In this document: positions 8,498 through 16,321 of the stretch, one piece after another
Layout: each line of letters begins with the position of its first letter
Position numbering within the stretch: the stretch's first letter is position 1
Assembly (NCBI GenBank): GCA_021604585.1
Contig: BQJG01000016.1
Span: 1-55,915, forward strand
DNA length: 55,915 nt
Reading direction: 5' to 3'
Source of the DNA: Hyphococcus sp.
Lineage (GTDB): Bacteria; Pseudomonadota; Alphaproteobacteria; Caulobacterales; Parvularculaceae
Position numbers and translations under genes: made by a program
Notes under the pieces: model-generated
The model's input: the letters and a program-made list of their open reading frames with translations, nothing else
Told to the model about the DNA's origin: nothing
Database searches by the model: none

Positions 8498-10260
8498 GGC
8501 GCCCTGTCCTGCGCCTCAAGAGAAAGCACCGCTTGGCGGCGGTAAGATGGCGCTTCGCCCGAAACGAACGACGCAAGCGCTGCAGACTCATTTATGGTTG
8601 AAAGACCAAGCAAAGGCGCCGCGCGCTCAACAAAGCGTGAAAACGCCGGCGCCGCATTCCAGCCAGCTGTTGCATAACCATATGTGCTCTTAATCGCTTT
8701 CGGATTGTCATAAGTGATCAGGATTGCATAACGCGGCGCATAACCGGGCACGGCGCCGACAAAACTCGAAATGCGGGCGTTCGTATCATACCCGCCCGAA
8801 AGCGAGCGCCGGTCGGCGGTCGCCGTTTTGCCAATCGGATAGTAGCCAGAAACCTCAGCGTAACTCGCCGTACCGTCGGTAACCACGCGGCGGAGGATAC
8901 GGCGCATTGCTGCGCTCGTATCCTCGCCGAAGACCCGCCGCCCTTCCGGTGTTCGCTCCGTCGCAAGAAACAGCGGCGTGCGATACACGCCTCCATTCAC
9001 CACAGCCGAAAACGCCGCCAAAAGATGCAGGGGTGTAACCGCGATGCCATGACCATAAGAGATCGTCGCCGCTTCGACTGGACCCCATTTGGAGGGAAGG
9101 TCGGGCGCGCGGTTTTCTGCAAGCTCGATAGGCAATGCCTCAAAAAGACCGAGCGCCTTCAAATAGCGCTGCTGGTCTTTGGGGCCGATGTCCGCCGCCA
9201 TACGCGCGGCGCCGATATTTGAAGAATGTTGAACCACTTCCGATAGAGTCAGTATGCGGTTTTCACCGTGAAAATCCGTGATGCGCCGATCGGCGACCTG
9301 ATAGCTTCCCCGCGCATCAAATTTTGTCGCTTCATTACCCAAACCCATCTCGATATAGGACGCAGCCGTGAATGCCTTAAACGCCGAGCCTAGCTCATAG
9401 CGATCATAGGTGACGCGATTGCGGCGGGAATCGGCCGCGACGGCGCCCGGCGCGTTGGGGTCAAAGTCCGGCAGGCTGGCGAGCGCAATCACCTCACCCG
9501 TCTCCACATCCATGACGGCGCCCCAGGCGGCTTCGGCGCTGAATTTAACCAGATCTGCGGCAAGTTCTTCTTCGAGGATCTGCTGCACGCGAATATCGAT
9601 GGCGGAGCGCATAGGTTCTTTACCGCGATAACGGTTGGCGACTTTTTCCAGCCCCATAACGCCGCCTTTGCCCGGTTCATCATGACCGACCACATGCGCG
9701 GCGAGTTCTCCTTGAGGATAAAAGCGCTTCACCCGCGCCGCAAAACGCACGCCAGGCAGTCCGAGATCAAACACGGCTTGCCGCTCAACCGGCGTCAGGT
9801 CAGCGCGCACTTCAACGTAGCGCCCTTGCTCGAGCTTTTCCTCAAGCGCCGCGACATCAATATCGGGCAACACTTGCCCGAGTTTTTCCGCCGCCTCTTT
9901 TGCGTCCCAAACTTCCTGACCGGAAACCTCCAGCGCAATCACCGGCAGATCGGCGGCGAGCAAGGCGCCATTGCGGTCAACAATTTCGCTGCGTTCCGTT
10001 TCTGTGAGCGGCGCGGACGCGCTTCTTGCGACCGGCGCCACACTCCCGAAGGAAACAAATGCGAGGCGCACGCCAAGCGCCGAAAACGCGAACACAAACA
10101 CCGACGCGCACATCATCACGCGCAACCGGGCGCGTTCAGCAATCCGGCCTCTGGCGCCAAGCGCGCGCACTTTCAAAGCGTTGGCATCCGATTCGCACGC
10201 GCCCGCCTCTGCGATCACATAGGCCTTTGGTTTTGATCTCTTTGGCTTTCTGCGAAACAC
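8494..10260 (-). CDS. ftsI: Peptidoglycan D,D-transpeptidase FtsI (PBP3) with an altered KTG box
   Basis: Division-specific class B penicillin-binding protein that cross-links septal peptidoglycan with FtsW. It has 588 residues: a basic cytoplasmic tail, one transmembrane segment (about residues 48-66), a pedestal domain and the transpeptidase domain. The acylated serine motif is SAFK (S292, K295) and the second motif is SSN (346-348). The third motif reads KTA (478-480) where KTG is the rule; I confirmed this from the bases at 8821-8829. Translation starts at a GTG (10258-10260) preceded by AAGGA. The ftsL stop lies 26 bp upstream. Confidence 0.95.
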   Translation of the reverse strand: MFRRKPKRSKPKAYVIAEAGACESDANALKVRALGARGRIAERARLRVMMCASVFVFAFSALGVRLAFVSFGSVAPVARSASAPLTETERSEIVDRNGALLAADLPVIALEVSGQEVWDAKEAAEKLGQVLPDIDVAALEEKLEQGRYVEVRADLTPVERQAVFDLGLPGVRFAARVKRFYPQGELAAHVVGHDEPGKGGVMGLEKVANRYRGKEPMRSAIDIRVQQILEEELAADLVKFSAEAAWGAVMDVETGEVIALASLPDFDPNAPGAVAADSRRNRVTYDRYELGSAFKAFTAASYIEMGLGNEATKFDARGSYQVADRRITDFHGENRILTLSEVVQHSSNIGAARMAADIGPKDQQRYLKALGLFEALPIELAENRAPDLPSKWGPVEAATISYGHGIAVTPLHLLAAFSAVVNGGVYRTPLFLATERTPEGRRVFGEDTSAAMRRILRRVVTDGTASYAEVSGYYPIGKTATADRRSLSGGYDTNARISSFVGAVPGYAPRYAILITYDNPKAIKSTYGYATAGWNAAPAFSRFVERAAPLLGLSTINESAALASFVSGEAPSYRRQAVLSLEAQDRAP

Positions 10261-10286
10261 CGGTGGATGTCCTTAAACAAAAAAGT

Positions 10287-10661
10287 CTATTGCGCATCCG
10301 CAAGCTGCGCCATGGCGAGGGCGTGGAGAATAACATCACCATCCGGCGCCGGCGCGGCCTCGTCATCCGCGAATTCATCATCGCCGATTAGTGACGCAAA
10401 TTCAGGCGCATTGACCAGCTGATCGCCGCTCGAAGGGCGCAGATCCGTCTTTGCCGCAGCCACCTTGGCGAGGCGCTCCGGATTTTCGAGGAACGCAATT
10501 TCCGCCCGCAACATCTGGATGGAGCGCAACTCGTCGGCCTGACTCGTTTCAATTCTTTCAATATCTTCGCGAAGCTCGCGAACTGAAACCTCAGCGCGAT
10601 ACCGCCCAAACGCCGCCGCAGCCAGCAATATACATAGGAATATGGTTGTTATACGGATCAT
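10287..10661 (-). CDS. ftsL: Cell division protein FtsL-like (single-pass, coiled coil)
   Basis: A 124-residue bitopic protein. It has an N-terminal transmembrane helix (about residues 3-19), a periplasmic coiled coil (about residues 25-65, with heptad-like Leu/Ile spacing), and an acidic, Ala-rich tail. This architecture and its position between rsmH and ftsI identify FtsL, whose sequence is poorly conserved. FtsL forms a complex with FtsB/DivIC and FtsQ that activates FtsWI. The ATG at 10659-10661 abuts the rsmH stop directly. Part of the call rests on synteny. Confidence 0.85.
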   Translation of the reverse strand: MIRITTIFLCILLAAAAFGRYRAEVSVRELREDIERIETSQADELRSIQMLRAEIAFLENPERLAKVAAAKTDLRPSSGDQLVNAPEFASLIGDDEFADDEAAPAPDGDVILHALAMAQLADAQ

Positions 10662-11681
10662 TTATTGTTTTCCTCCGTGCATAAAAGACAATCTAATTTC
10701 TTTGGGTGCGCCGAGCGTTTCATCTCCGTCTGGCGCTGGCGGCGCATCCGTCCGCAAGGCTGCGCGCAGCTTCGCCGAGCGCGCGCGCGGATTGTATTCC
10801 ACTTCTTCGCCGGACGGCTCCAACGCCTTGGAGTAAATCAGATCGAACGAAGACGGCGCCTCTTCTGTCGGCGGCAAATGACGCGAGCCGCTGCGCCGCG
10901 CCGCTGACCGCCCGGCAAGGAACCGTTTGACGATGCGATCTTCAAGAGAATGAAACGCCACAACGACCAGCCTTCCCGCCGGGCGCAGCAATCTTTCAGC
11001 GGCGCGCAAACCGGCGACAAGCTGACCGAGCTCGTCATTGACGAAAATTCTCAAGCCCTGAAAAACGCGAGTCGCCGGATGTATCTTTAGACGCGCCGCG
11101 CCGGGTGTCGCCTTTTCGACGATCGCGGTGAGACGCGAGGTGGTTTCAATCGGCGCCGCCTCGCGCTCGCGAACAATGGCGCGGGCGATTGCACTAGCGC
11201 GATTTTCTTCGCCATAACGGCGGAAAATCGTGGCCAGGTCATGAGCGTCGGCGCGGGCGATAACGTCACCTGCATCCGGCTTCCCGCCATCCATGCGCAT
11301 CGACAAGGGACCGTCAAAACGGAACGAAAATCCGCGCTCCGCCTCATCCAACTGCATCGAGGAAACGCCAATATCGAAGACAACGCCGTCGACCATTTCG
11401 ACGCCCTCTTCCGCCAAAGCCTCACGCATTTCGGCGAATGGCCGGTTGATCAGGAACAATCGCCCGGCGAATTCTTTCGTCCAGCTTTTTGCACGTTCAA
11501 TCGCGCTGGGATCGCGGTCAAAACCGTAGACGATGCAATCAGCCGCAGCGAGAATCGCCCGAGAGTAACCGCCTGCGCCGAAGGTCGCATCAACATAAAC
11601 GCCGCCATTTTTCGGCGCGAGCGCCGTAATAACTTCCTTCAGCATCACCGGTTTGTGCGCAGATGTGGCGACAGCGTTCAT
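10662..11681 (-). CDS. rsmH: 16S rRNA (cytosine1402-N4)-methyltransferase RsmH (MraW)
   Basis: SAM-dependent enzyme that methylates C1402 of 16S rRNA at the ribosomal P site. The 339-residue product has the family start HKPVMLKEVI, the SAM-binding DATFGAGGYSRAIL loop, the DGVVFDIGVSSMQLDEAERGFSF motif and the C-terminal VVVAFHSLEDRIVKRF segment. Its start overlaps the mraZ stop by four bases (11678-11681). It is the second gene of the dcw operon, as in most bacteria. Confidence 0.97.
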   Translation of the reverse strand: MNAVATSAHKPVMLKEVITALAPKNGGVYVDATFGAGGYSRAILAAADCIVYGFDRDPSAIERAKSWTKEFAGRLFLINRPFAEMREALAEEGVEMVDGVVFDIGVSSMQLDEAERGFSFRFDGPLSMRMDGGKPDAGDVIARADAHDLATIFRRYGEENRASAIARAIVREREAAPIETTSRLTAIVEKATPGAARLKIHPATRVFQGLRIFVNDELGQLVAGLRAAERLLRPAGRLVVVAFHSLEDRIVKRFLAGRSAARRSGSRHLPPTEEAPSSFDLIYSKALEPSGEEVEYNPRARSAKLRAALRTDAPPAPDGDETLGAPKEIRLSFMHGGKQ

Positions 11682-12160
11682 TCGGCGCCCCCGTTCTGCG
11701 CCGGATTGCGCAAAGAGCGTTTTGCTTCGCTGGCGATTTTTTTCGCTTCATCCAGCGGCGCTGTAAATAATTCCGGATTCCAGATCTGGAATGATCGTAT
11801 ATGGCCCGCGAAAAGCGCCTGTCCGTTAAGCTGCGCATGTTTGCGCAACTCTTCCGGCAGATTAATGCGCCCTTCCGTATCGGTGGAGATCGGGCTCATT
11901 TGCGTCGCCATCGCGCGTTCAAGCGCAATGCGTTTTTCTGAATATGGATCGAGATCCTCAATCATCGACAAAAGGTAGTCGATGTAGTCGGCGCCGCCGC
12001 ATTCAAGGCAGGGTTCATTCGTGGACGGAAGGCAATAGATGACGTTTTCGGTCGCAAGGTCGAGCGCGCGCCGAAACGCCGCCGGCGTCGCCAGCCGGCC
12101 TTTCGCATCGATCTTATTGACGTAGGACCCAAAAAAACGGGCCCCGGCCCCGCGCCGCAT
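11678..12160 (-). CDS. mraZ: Transcriptional regulator MraZ
   Basis: First gene of the dcw operon, encoding a ring-forming DNA-binding protein of the AbrB-like fold that represses its own operon. The product has 160 residues, with two SpoVT/AbrB-like repeats. The first begins GSYVNKIDAKGRLATPAAFR and the second centres on ISTDTEGRINLPEELR. The ATG at 12158-12160 is preceded by GGAGGAAATGAC, a good ribosome binding site. Its likely target boxes lie 100-133 bp upstream of the start. The length is close to the usual 145-160 residues. Confidence 0.95.
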   Translation of the reverse strand: MRRGAGARFFGSYVNKIDAKGRLATPAAFRRALDLATENVIYCLPSTNEPCLECGGADYIDYLLSMIEDLDPYSEKRIALERAMATQMSPISTDTEGRINLPEELRKHAQLNGQALFAGHIRSFQIWNPELFTAPLDEAKKIASEAKRSLRNPAQNGGAE

Positions 12161-12204
12161 GTCATTTCCTCCGCCGCGCCGCGCCCAAAATTTTCCCCAG
12201 CTGA

Positions 12205-12369
12205 GATTCCCTCAGCAAAGCAAATTTATGGCGCACGCCGCCCCTAGCCCTAGAATTTATGGGCATTAATGGGATAGCATGGGAATTTATGGGCGGTCAA
12301 AGGTTGAATCGTTTGCAATCACCGATTCTCGCTGATGGTTCCGGAACAGAAATAGAACATCCCCGAATC
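12205..12369. promoter_or_regulatory. Cluster of four GANTC (CcrM-type methylation) sites upstream of mraZ
   Basis: GANTC occurs at 12205-12209, 12306-12310, 12324-12328 and 12365-12369. At equal base composition one site per 256 bp is expected, so four in 165 bp is an excess. In alphaproteobacteria CcrM methylates GANTC, and the methylation state tunes promoters through GcrA and CtrA. A cell-cycle input to dcw transcription is the inference; neither ccrM nor gcrA lies in this window. Confidence 0.5.
12260..12293 (+). promoter_or_regulatory. MraZ-box array: four TGGG repeats at 10-bp spacing
   Basis: TGGG starts at 12260, 12270, 12280 and 12290, an exact one-helical-turn spacing with AT-rich spacers. 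MraZ is known to bind arrays of TGGGN direct repeats separated by 5 bp upstream of mraZ. The array lies 100-133 bp upstream of the mraZ ATG. TGGG reads on the strand opposite to mraZ, so the orientation should be compared with characterised sites. Confidence 0.75.
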
Positions 12370-12444
12370 AACGAATGCTGATGATCGGTAAACATGCGTT
12401 AACAAAGGATGAATTTTCCCGATTTCTTGGGGAAAAGTTTTGGC

Positions 12445-12855
12445 TCAGGACGCCAGTTTTCGAGGATCGGTGAACAGCCCAATGCGTGGCGCCTTGCAGG
12501 TCAAACGCACTTCGCTGCGGCTCGCATCGGCGCCGATCGCCACGAGACGCTCCAGTTTTTTCAGTTCAGCGGTCGCTGCATCAAGCCTTTGGCGCGCCTC
12601 TTCGGCGGCCCGGTCAAGCATCTCGCGCGTTGTGAACAGACGATGGCGGCGAACGCGCAATCGCTCTGCGTCCATAGTACCGCCCCTTCCGGAAACGGCA
12701 GTGAGGTTTTCGTTTTCAAGCGCAGCAAGAGAGGTCGAGGCCGCGCCCATCGCCAGTTCAATGTCAGCGAGGTCAGCGCGAAGATCGTCCGCCTCCTCGC
12801 GCGCCAGGCGCAGCAGAGTCATCAGATTATCGCGGGCGTTTGGCGCCAGAAACAT
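12445..12855 (-). CDS. FliJ-like coiled-coil protein (putative flagellar export chaperone)
   Basis: A 136-residue, highly charged, almost wholly alpha-helical protein. The first helix (LMTLLRLAREEADDLRADLADIE) and a second long helix (about residues 70-118) form a probable antiparallel coiled coil. No signal peptide or membrane segment is present. Length, helix pattern and the N-terminal LxxLLRLxxxE signature resemble the flagellar export chaperone FliJ, which works with the ATPase FliI, but no fliI is adjacent. It is divergent from ctrA and lies upstream of the dcw operon on the same strand. The FliJ assignment is inference; a general coiled-coil hypothetical is the safe fallback. Confidence 0.6.
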   Translation of the reverse strand: MFLAPNARDNLMTLLRLAREEADDLRADLADIELAMGAASTSLAALENENLTAVSGRGGTMDAERLRVRRHRLFTTREMLDRAAEEARQRLDAATAELKKLERLVAIGADASRSEVRLTCKAPRIGLFTDPRKLAS

Positions 12856-13366
12856 GTCGCGTCATCCTTTGTTCGACCTGAAATCTTCAGCCCAATGCAA
12901 CGATACTGAAGTCCAAGTCCGCCTCATTCGGACTCTTCATCAACCGCCGGCTCAACGCCGCCACCGGAATCTGAGTCCATTCAGCGCACTCACAACTCGA
13001 ATGCGCCAACCCTTTCGTTTCGACATCGACACAGAAAAGCGCCAAAACCGCTGCCGCGAAGGACGCCCCTTTCACGCCGGAACAATTTCGATGATTAATC
13101 CGCCGTGCTTAAGGACGGGTAAATTGGTGAACCGCTTTAACCGGAAAAAACCAAACATGCTTAATGACAGAGACCGCAAATCAAGCAATCACTTGACTTC
13201 GCCAGTAACAAGTATTTTCGGGGCCTTAAAAATCCCGCGACAAAGCAGCGAATTTGATTCACGCTGTTAACCATTATGAAATCTTATCGTCATTAACTCA
13301 TGACAGATAAAGCGAAAGAGCGCGGTTCGAACCAGAGGGGAACAGCGCGCCAACAGGAGACTAACC
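12856..13366. promoter_or_regulatory. 511-bp divergent control region between the FliJ-like gene and ctrA
   Basis: I see no convincing gene here. The stretch has GANTC sites at 12931-12935, 12967-12971, 12973-12977 and 13256-13260; the last lies about 107 bp upstream of the ctrA ATG. TTAA occurs at 13095, 13109, 13137, 13161, 13226, 13267 and 13293, but I found no pair with the 7-bp spacing of a full CtrA site (TTAA-N7-TTAA). The right half is AT-rich compared with its surroundings. I could not place -35/-10 boxes with confidence. The ctrA Shine-Dalgarno is the AGGAG just before 13367. Confidence 0.6.
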
Positions 13367-14068
13367 ATGCGGGTTCTGCTGATCGAAGACGACGGCGCCA
13401 CGGCACAGAGCATCGAGCTGATGCTCAAGTCCGACGGTTTCAACTGCTACACTACCGATCTGGGCGAAGAAGGCGTCGATCTCGGCAAGGTCTATGACTA
13501 CGACATCATCTTGCTCGACCTGAATTTGCCAGACATGACCGGCTTTGATGTGCTGAAATCTCTGCGCGTCGCCAAGGTCAACACGCCGATCCTCATTCTG
13601 ACGGGTCAAGGCGACATCGAAACAAAAGTTCGCGGCCTCGGCTTCGGCGCTGACGATTACATGACCAAGCCGTTTCACAAGGACGAATTGGTTGCGCGCA
13701 TCCATGCGATTGTGCGCCGGTCGAAAGGCCATTCGCAATCCGTGATTACAACAGGCCGCCTGATCGTCAATCTCGATGCGAAAACGGTTGAGGTTGCAGG
13801 CCAGCGTGTCCATCTCACCGGAAAAGAATATCAAATGCTGGAGCTTCTTTCGCTCCGCAAAGGCACGACGCTGACCAAAGAGATGTTCCTCAATCATCTT
13901 TATGGCGGCATGGACGAGCCGGAACTCAAAATTATCGATGTGTTTATCTGCAAGCTGCGCAAGAAATTGGCGTCAGCGACCCAGGGCGAACATTACATCG
14001 AAACTGTCTGGGGCCGCGGCTATGTGCTGCGCGACCCGCAGGAAGAAAAAGCCCAATCCGTCGCATAA
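13367..14068 (+). CDS. ctrA: Cell-cycle response regulator CtrA
   Basis: OmpR-family response regulator and alphaproteobacterial master regulator of cell division, motility and replication initiation. The 233-residue protein has a receiver domain (about 1-120) with acidic pocket D8-D9, phosphoacceptor D51 (LLDLNLPDM) and K102-like KPFHKDELVARI. A winged-helix DNA-binding domain follows, with LTGKEYQMLELL and the GRGYVL wing. It ends in SVA rather than the double alanine that serves as a ClpXP tag in Caulobacter CtrA. The ATG follows an AGGAG site. A strong terminator follows at 14121. CtrA is normally phosphorylated by the CckA-ChpT relay. Confidence 0.97.
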   Translation: MRVLLIEDDGATAQSIELMLKSDGFNCYTTDLGEEGVDLGKVYDYDIILLDLNLPDMTGFDVLKSLRVAKVNTPILILTGQGDIETKVRGLGFGADDYMTKPFHKDELVARIHAIVRRSKGHSQSVITTGRLIVNLDAKTVEVAGQRVHLTGKEYQMLELLSLRKGTTLTKEMFLNHLYGGMDEPELKIIDVFICKLRKKLASATQGEHYIETVWGRGYVLRDPQEEKAQSVA

Positions 14069-14120
14069 GGCCATTAAGAGCCAAAGCGGCGAATATCTAA
14101 ACTTGCACCAAGCCTTCAGC

Positions 14121-14154
14121 AAAACGCCCCGGAGAAATCCGGGGCGTTTTTTGT
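14121..14154. terminator. Bidirectional Rho-independent terminator after ctrA
   Basis: AAAACGCCCCGG (14121-14132), a 6-base loop, then CCGGGGCGTTTT (14139-14150), followed by more T. The A/T flanks on both sides let it work for ctrA (+) and, overlapping the stop at 14156, for the HAD gene (-). Confidence 0.9.
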
Positions 14155-14155
14155 T

Positions 14156-14821
14156 TTAGCCGCTCGCGTACAGTTTCGGCAAATCAGCGACAGACACGAT
14201 CATGTGCGTGTGCGGCGATACCAAAAGCTGCTCACGAACATGAGCGCCCGACAACACCGCCACATTGGCGCCGGCGCCGGCGCGCCTGCCCGCTTCCATG
14301 TCCAGCACCGTATCTCCGACATTGATGACACGACCTGCGTCTTTAACGCCGGTCTGTTTCATCGCCTGAAAAATCATGTCCGGCGCAGGGCGGCCATGCT
14401 CAACATCATCACCGCAAATGATCGCATCAAACTGGGATTGGCGCCAACCAAGAGAGCCAAGCAACAGCTCCACAATACTACGTTCAAAACCAGTGTTGAG
14501 CGCAATCTTCAATCCTGTATCTTTGAGAAAATTGAATGCGTCGCTCGCGCCCACAATCTCTTTTGCGCCGCTTTCGCGGTAAGTTTCAGACAGCGTCGCG
14601 ACAAAGCGGGCATATATCGCATCGAATTCTTGCTTACGTAAAGGCCCTAACAACATCGCCAACGCCTCCCGCTTTGACGCGCCGCGCACTCCGCTTAATT
14701 CTTCTGGCGAAATAGAAACATCAAACTCAGCAAGCGCTGACATAAATGCGCGCGGCACCGCGCCATTATCAGCGACTGTTGTTCCAGCCATGTCGAACAC
14801 AACGAGGTCAAAGCTTTTCAT
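14156..14821 (-). CDS. Phosphonatase-like HAD-superfamily hydrolase
   Basis: A 221-residue cytoplasmic HAD phosphohydrolase. Motif I is FDMAGTT (nucleophile D near residue 10), in the DxAGT form of the phosphonoacetaldehyde hydrolase-like subgroup. An alpha-helical cap follows, then motif II (ALNTGF), a lysine-poor middle, and motif IV GDTVLDMEAGRRAG. It is shorter than true PhnX (about 270 residues), and no phosphonate genes are nearby, so the substrate is unknown. It convergently faces ctrA and ends in the shared terminator. The next upstream gene (HIT-like) is 21 bp away on the same strand, so the two may be co-transcribed. Confidence 0.8.
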   Translation of the reverse strand: MKSFDLVVFDMAGTTVADNGAVPRAFMSALAEFDVSISPEELSGVRGASKREALAMLLGPLRKQEFDAIYARFVATLSETYRESGAKEIVGASDAFNFLKDTGLKIALNTGFERSIVELLLGSLGWRQSQFDAIICGDDVEHGRPAPDMIFQAMKQTGVKDAGRVINVGDTVLDMEAGRRAGAGANVAVLSGAHVREQLLVSPHTHMIVSVADLPKLYASG

Positions 14822-14842
14822 TATTGTTGTTTCGCCAAAGGT

Positions 14843-15454
14843 CTAGTTCGCGCACTCCGGACACGCCTCGGCGCGTTCACCGGCGACGGGATAAGAGCAA
14901 GCCGGACAGGCGGCTGTTGGCGACATGTCGTCTTCAGCAAATTCGTATTTGGCAATCAGAGCCTGGCGAAGGGCGCTCACAATGTTATGCGTTTCAGCAG
15001 GCGTGAGGCGGTCTTCTGTCTGCGCCATGCCGGCCTTTTCCGCGTAGCGGGGAAAGATTGGCGACTCGCCCCACTGCCAGTTCGGACTCTTTGCGTTCAT
15101 GTTGCGCCCCAGCAAATGCAAATGAACGCTGCGATGGTCCGGCGCACGCTTCACGCCAACCGGCCGAGCTGCTTCATTAAGCGCCCAGTTGCCCGCCTCC
15201 CAATAATTGATGCACCCGCCTTCAAGCTGCGGCAGACAGGACAACATTGCGCTTGCCGTTGCCGCAACGAGATATGACCAGCCGCGCAATTCAATCGCGT
15301 TAAGTTCGCCGCGCTCCCAGACATCACGCGGCGGATTAATGATCAGGTTGCCGCCATCTTCACGGCTGACAAGCGCGCCGTCGCGGGTTGGCAACAAGAC
15401 AACGCCGCCAACACAGGAAAAAAGTTTGATTTGCATGATCGCCCGCTCTGACAT
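14843..15454 (-). CDS. HIT-like protein with degenerate triad and C-terminal zinc ribbon
   Basis: A 203-residue soluble protein. The middle contains SVHLHLLGR (residues 109-117), resembling the histidine triad HxHxHxx, but the first histidine is a serine; the central catalytic and third histidines remain. The C-terminus has CPACSYPVAGERAEACPEC, a four-cysteine zinc-ribbon-like motif. HIT proteins hydrolyse nucleotide phosphoramidates or dinucleoside polyphosphates, but the substrate here is unknown. The ATG at 15452-15454 was used; an internal ATG at 15434-15436 (MQIKLF) has an equally plausible ribosome binding site. It lies upstream of the HAD gene on the same strand. Confidence 0.6.
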   Translation of the reverse strand: MSERAIMQIKLFSCVGGVVLLPTRDGALVSREDGGNLIINPPRDVWERGELNAIELRGWSYLVAATASAMLSCLPQLEGGCINYWEAGNWALNEAARPVGVKRAPDHRSVHLHLLGRNMNAKSPNWQWGESPIFPRYAEKAGMAQTEDRLTPAETHNIVSALRQALIAKYEFAEDDMSPTAACPACSYPVAGERAEACPECAN

Positions 15455-15490
15455 CCGCCACTAAGTAATAGCAGGTTGCACGGCGCCCGA

Positions 15491-16321
15491 CTATGCCGGC
15501 CAGAAGGGGTGACCGCCGAGCGCCTGAAAGAACAACGCCGCCGCTAGCGCAAGTTGTAAAACGCAGGCGGCGATTACAACAAGTTTGCCACTGTTGGTGA
15601 ATTTGTCGGCGAGAAAGCCGATCAGCGGCAGCGATTGCATCATATGCAGCGCGACGAAATGCGCCGGGCGCAGATCGCCGACCTCTCGCGACCAGCCGAA
15701 AAACGGAATGCTGAGATCCTGCGCTGAGGGCGCGCCAACCCAATGAGACCCCGAACTCGACATGTAGCCAGCGAAACCGATGGTGACTACCGAACCCAAT
15801 ACCAATCCGAGAATCGACCCGAGCCGCAAACCCGCCCGATCGCGCGAACCTTTGCGCCAGATTTGAACGCCGAGGACAATCGCGACCGCCACGAGCAGCA
15901 AGGCGCCAAGGCCCATTAGCGCGTACATCAGCGATTCAAGATCAGTGTCGAAATTGAAATGGGAACGGCGCCCGCGCGCTGACTGAATCATGATGTAAAT
16001 TTGCTCGAACACCAGCGCGCCCATAGCGGCCACGGCGAAAATGCTGAGCGTAGGACCGGCCCGGACATTACGCGGCAATTGCCGCGCCAGAATGGCGAGC
16101 GTCAGAAAATGCACGGCCAGCGAAATGTTGAACTTCAGTGGCTTCAGCCAGACGCTGATCCCGTCAATAGTGCGCGCATCCAGAAACCAGGCAGGCAAGG
16201 TGACGACGAACAATGCGACCATAAAAAACGCGCAGGCGATAAATGTCCGCGTCACATGATCGTCATCGAAACCGGCAAGCGCCGGTTCGCCAAAACGCAT
16301 GGCGTCGATATATTTTTTCAC
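15491..16321 (-). CDS. Multi-pass membrane protein of unknown function
   Basis: A 276-residue protein with about seven hydrophobic segments (roughly 25-45, 58-80, 90-110, 130-155, 165-190, 213-230 and 240-265) and no catalytic motif that I recognise. The GTG at 16319-16321 overlaps the stop of the upstream ABA4-like gene by four bases, so the two are very likely translated together. Conserved-looking polar positions include WLKPLKFNIS and the DLRPAHFVALHMMQSLPL segment. No function can be assigned. Confidence 0.75.
   Translation of the reverse strand: MKKYIDAMRFGEPALAGFDDDHVTRTFIACAFFMVALFVVTLPAWFLDARTIDGISVWLKPLKFNISLAVHFLTLAILARQLPRNVRAGPTLSIFAVAAMGALVFEQIYIMIQSARGRRSHFNFDTDLESLMYALMGLGALLLVAVAIVLGVQIWRKGSRDRAGLRLGSILGLVLGSVVTIGFAGYMSSSGSHWVGAPSAQDLSIPFFGWSREVGDLRPAHFVALHMMQSLPLIGFLADKFTNSGKLVVIAACVLQLALAAALFFQALGGHPFWPA

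Noticed and set aside
12887..13075. A 62-residue minus-strand frame in the ctrA upstream region
   Set aside because: No ribosome binding site or conserved look, and it overlaps the GANTC-rich control region.
13081..13300. A canonical CtrA box (TTAA-N7-TTAA) upstream of ctrA
   Set aside because: TTAA motifs are plentiful but all neighbouring pairs have other spacings (for example 10, 20 or 22 bp).
14156..14821. Calling the HAD gene phnX (phosphonoacetaldehyde hydrolase)
   Set aside because: It is shorter than PhnX and lacks phosphonate-pathway neighbours, so only a subgroup-level call is justified.
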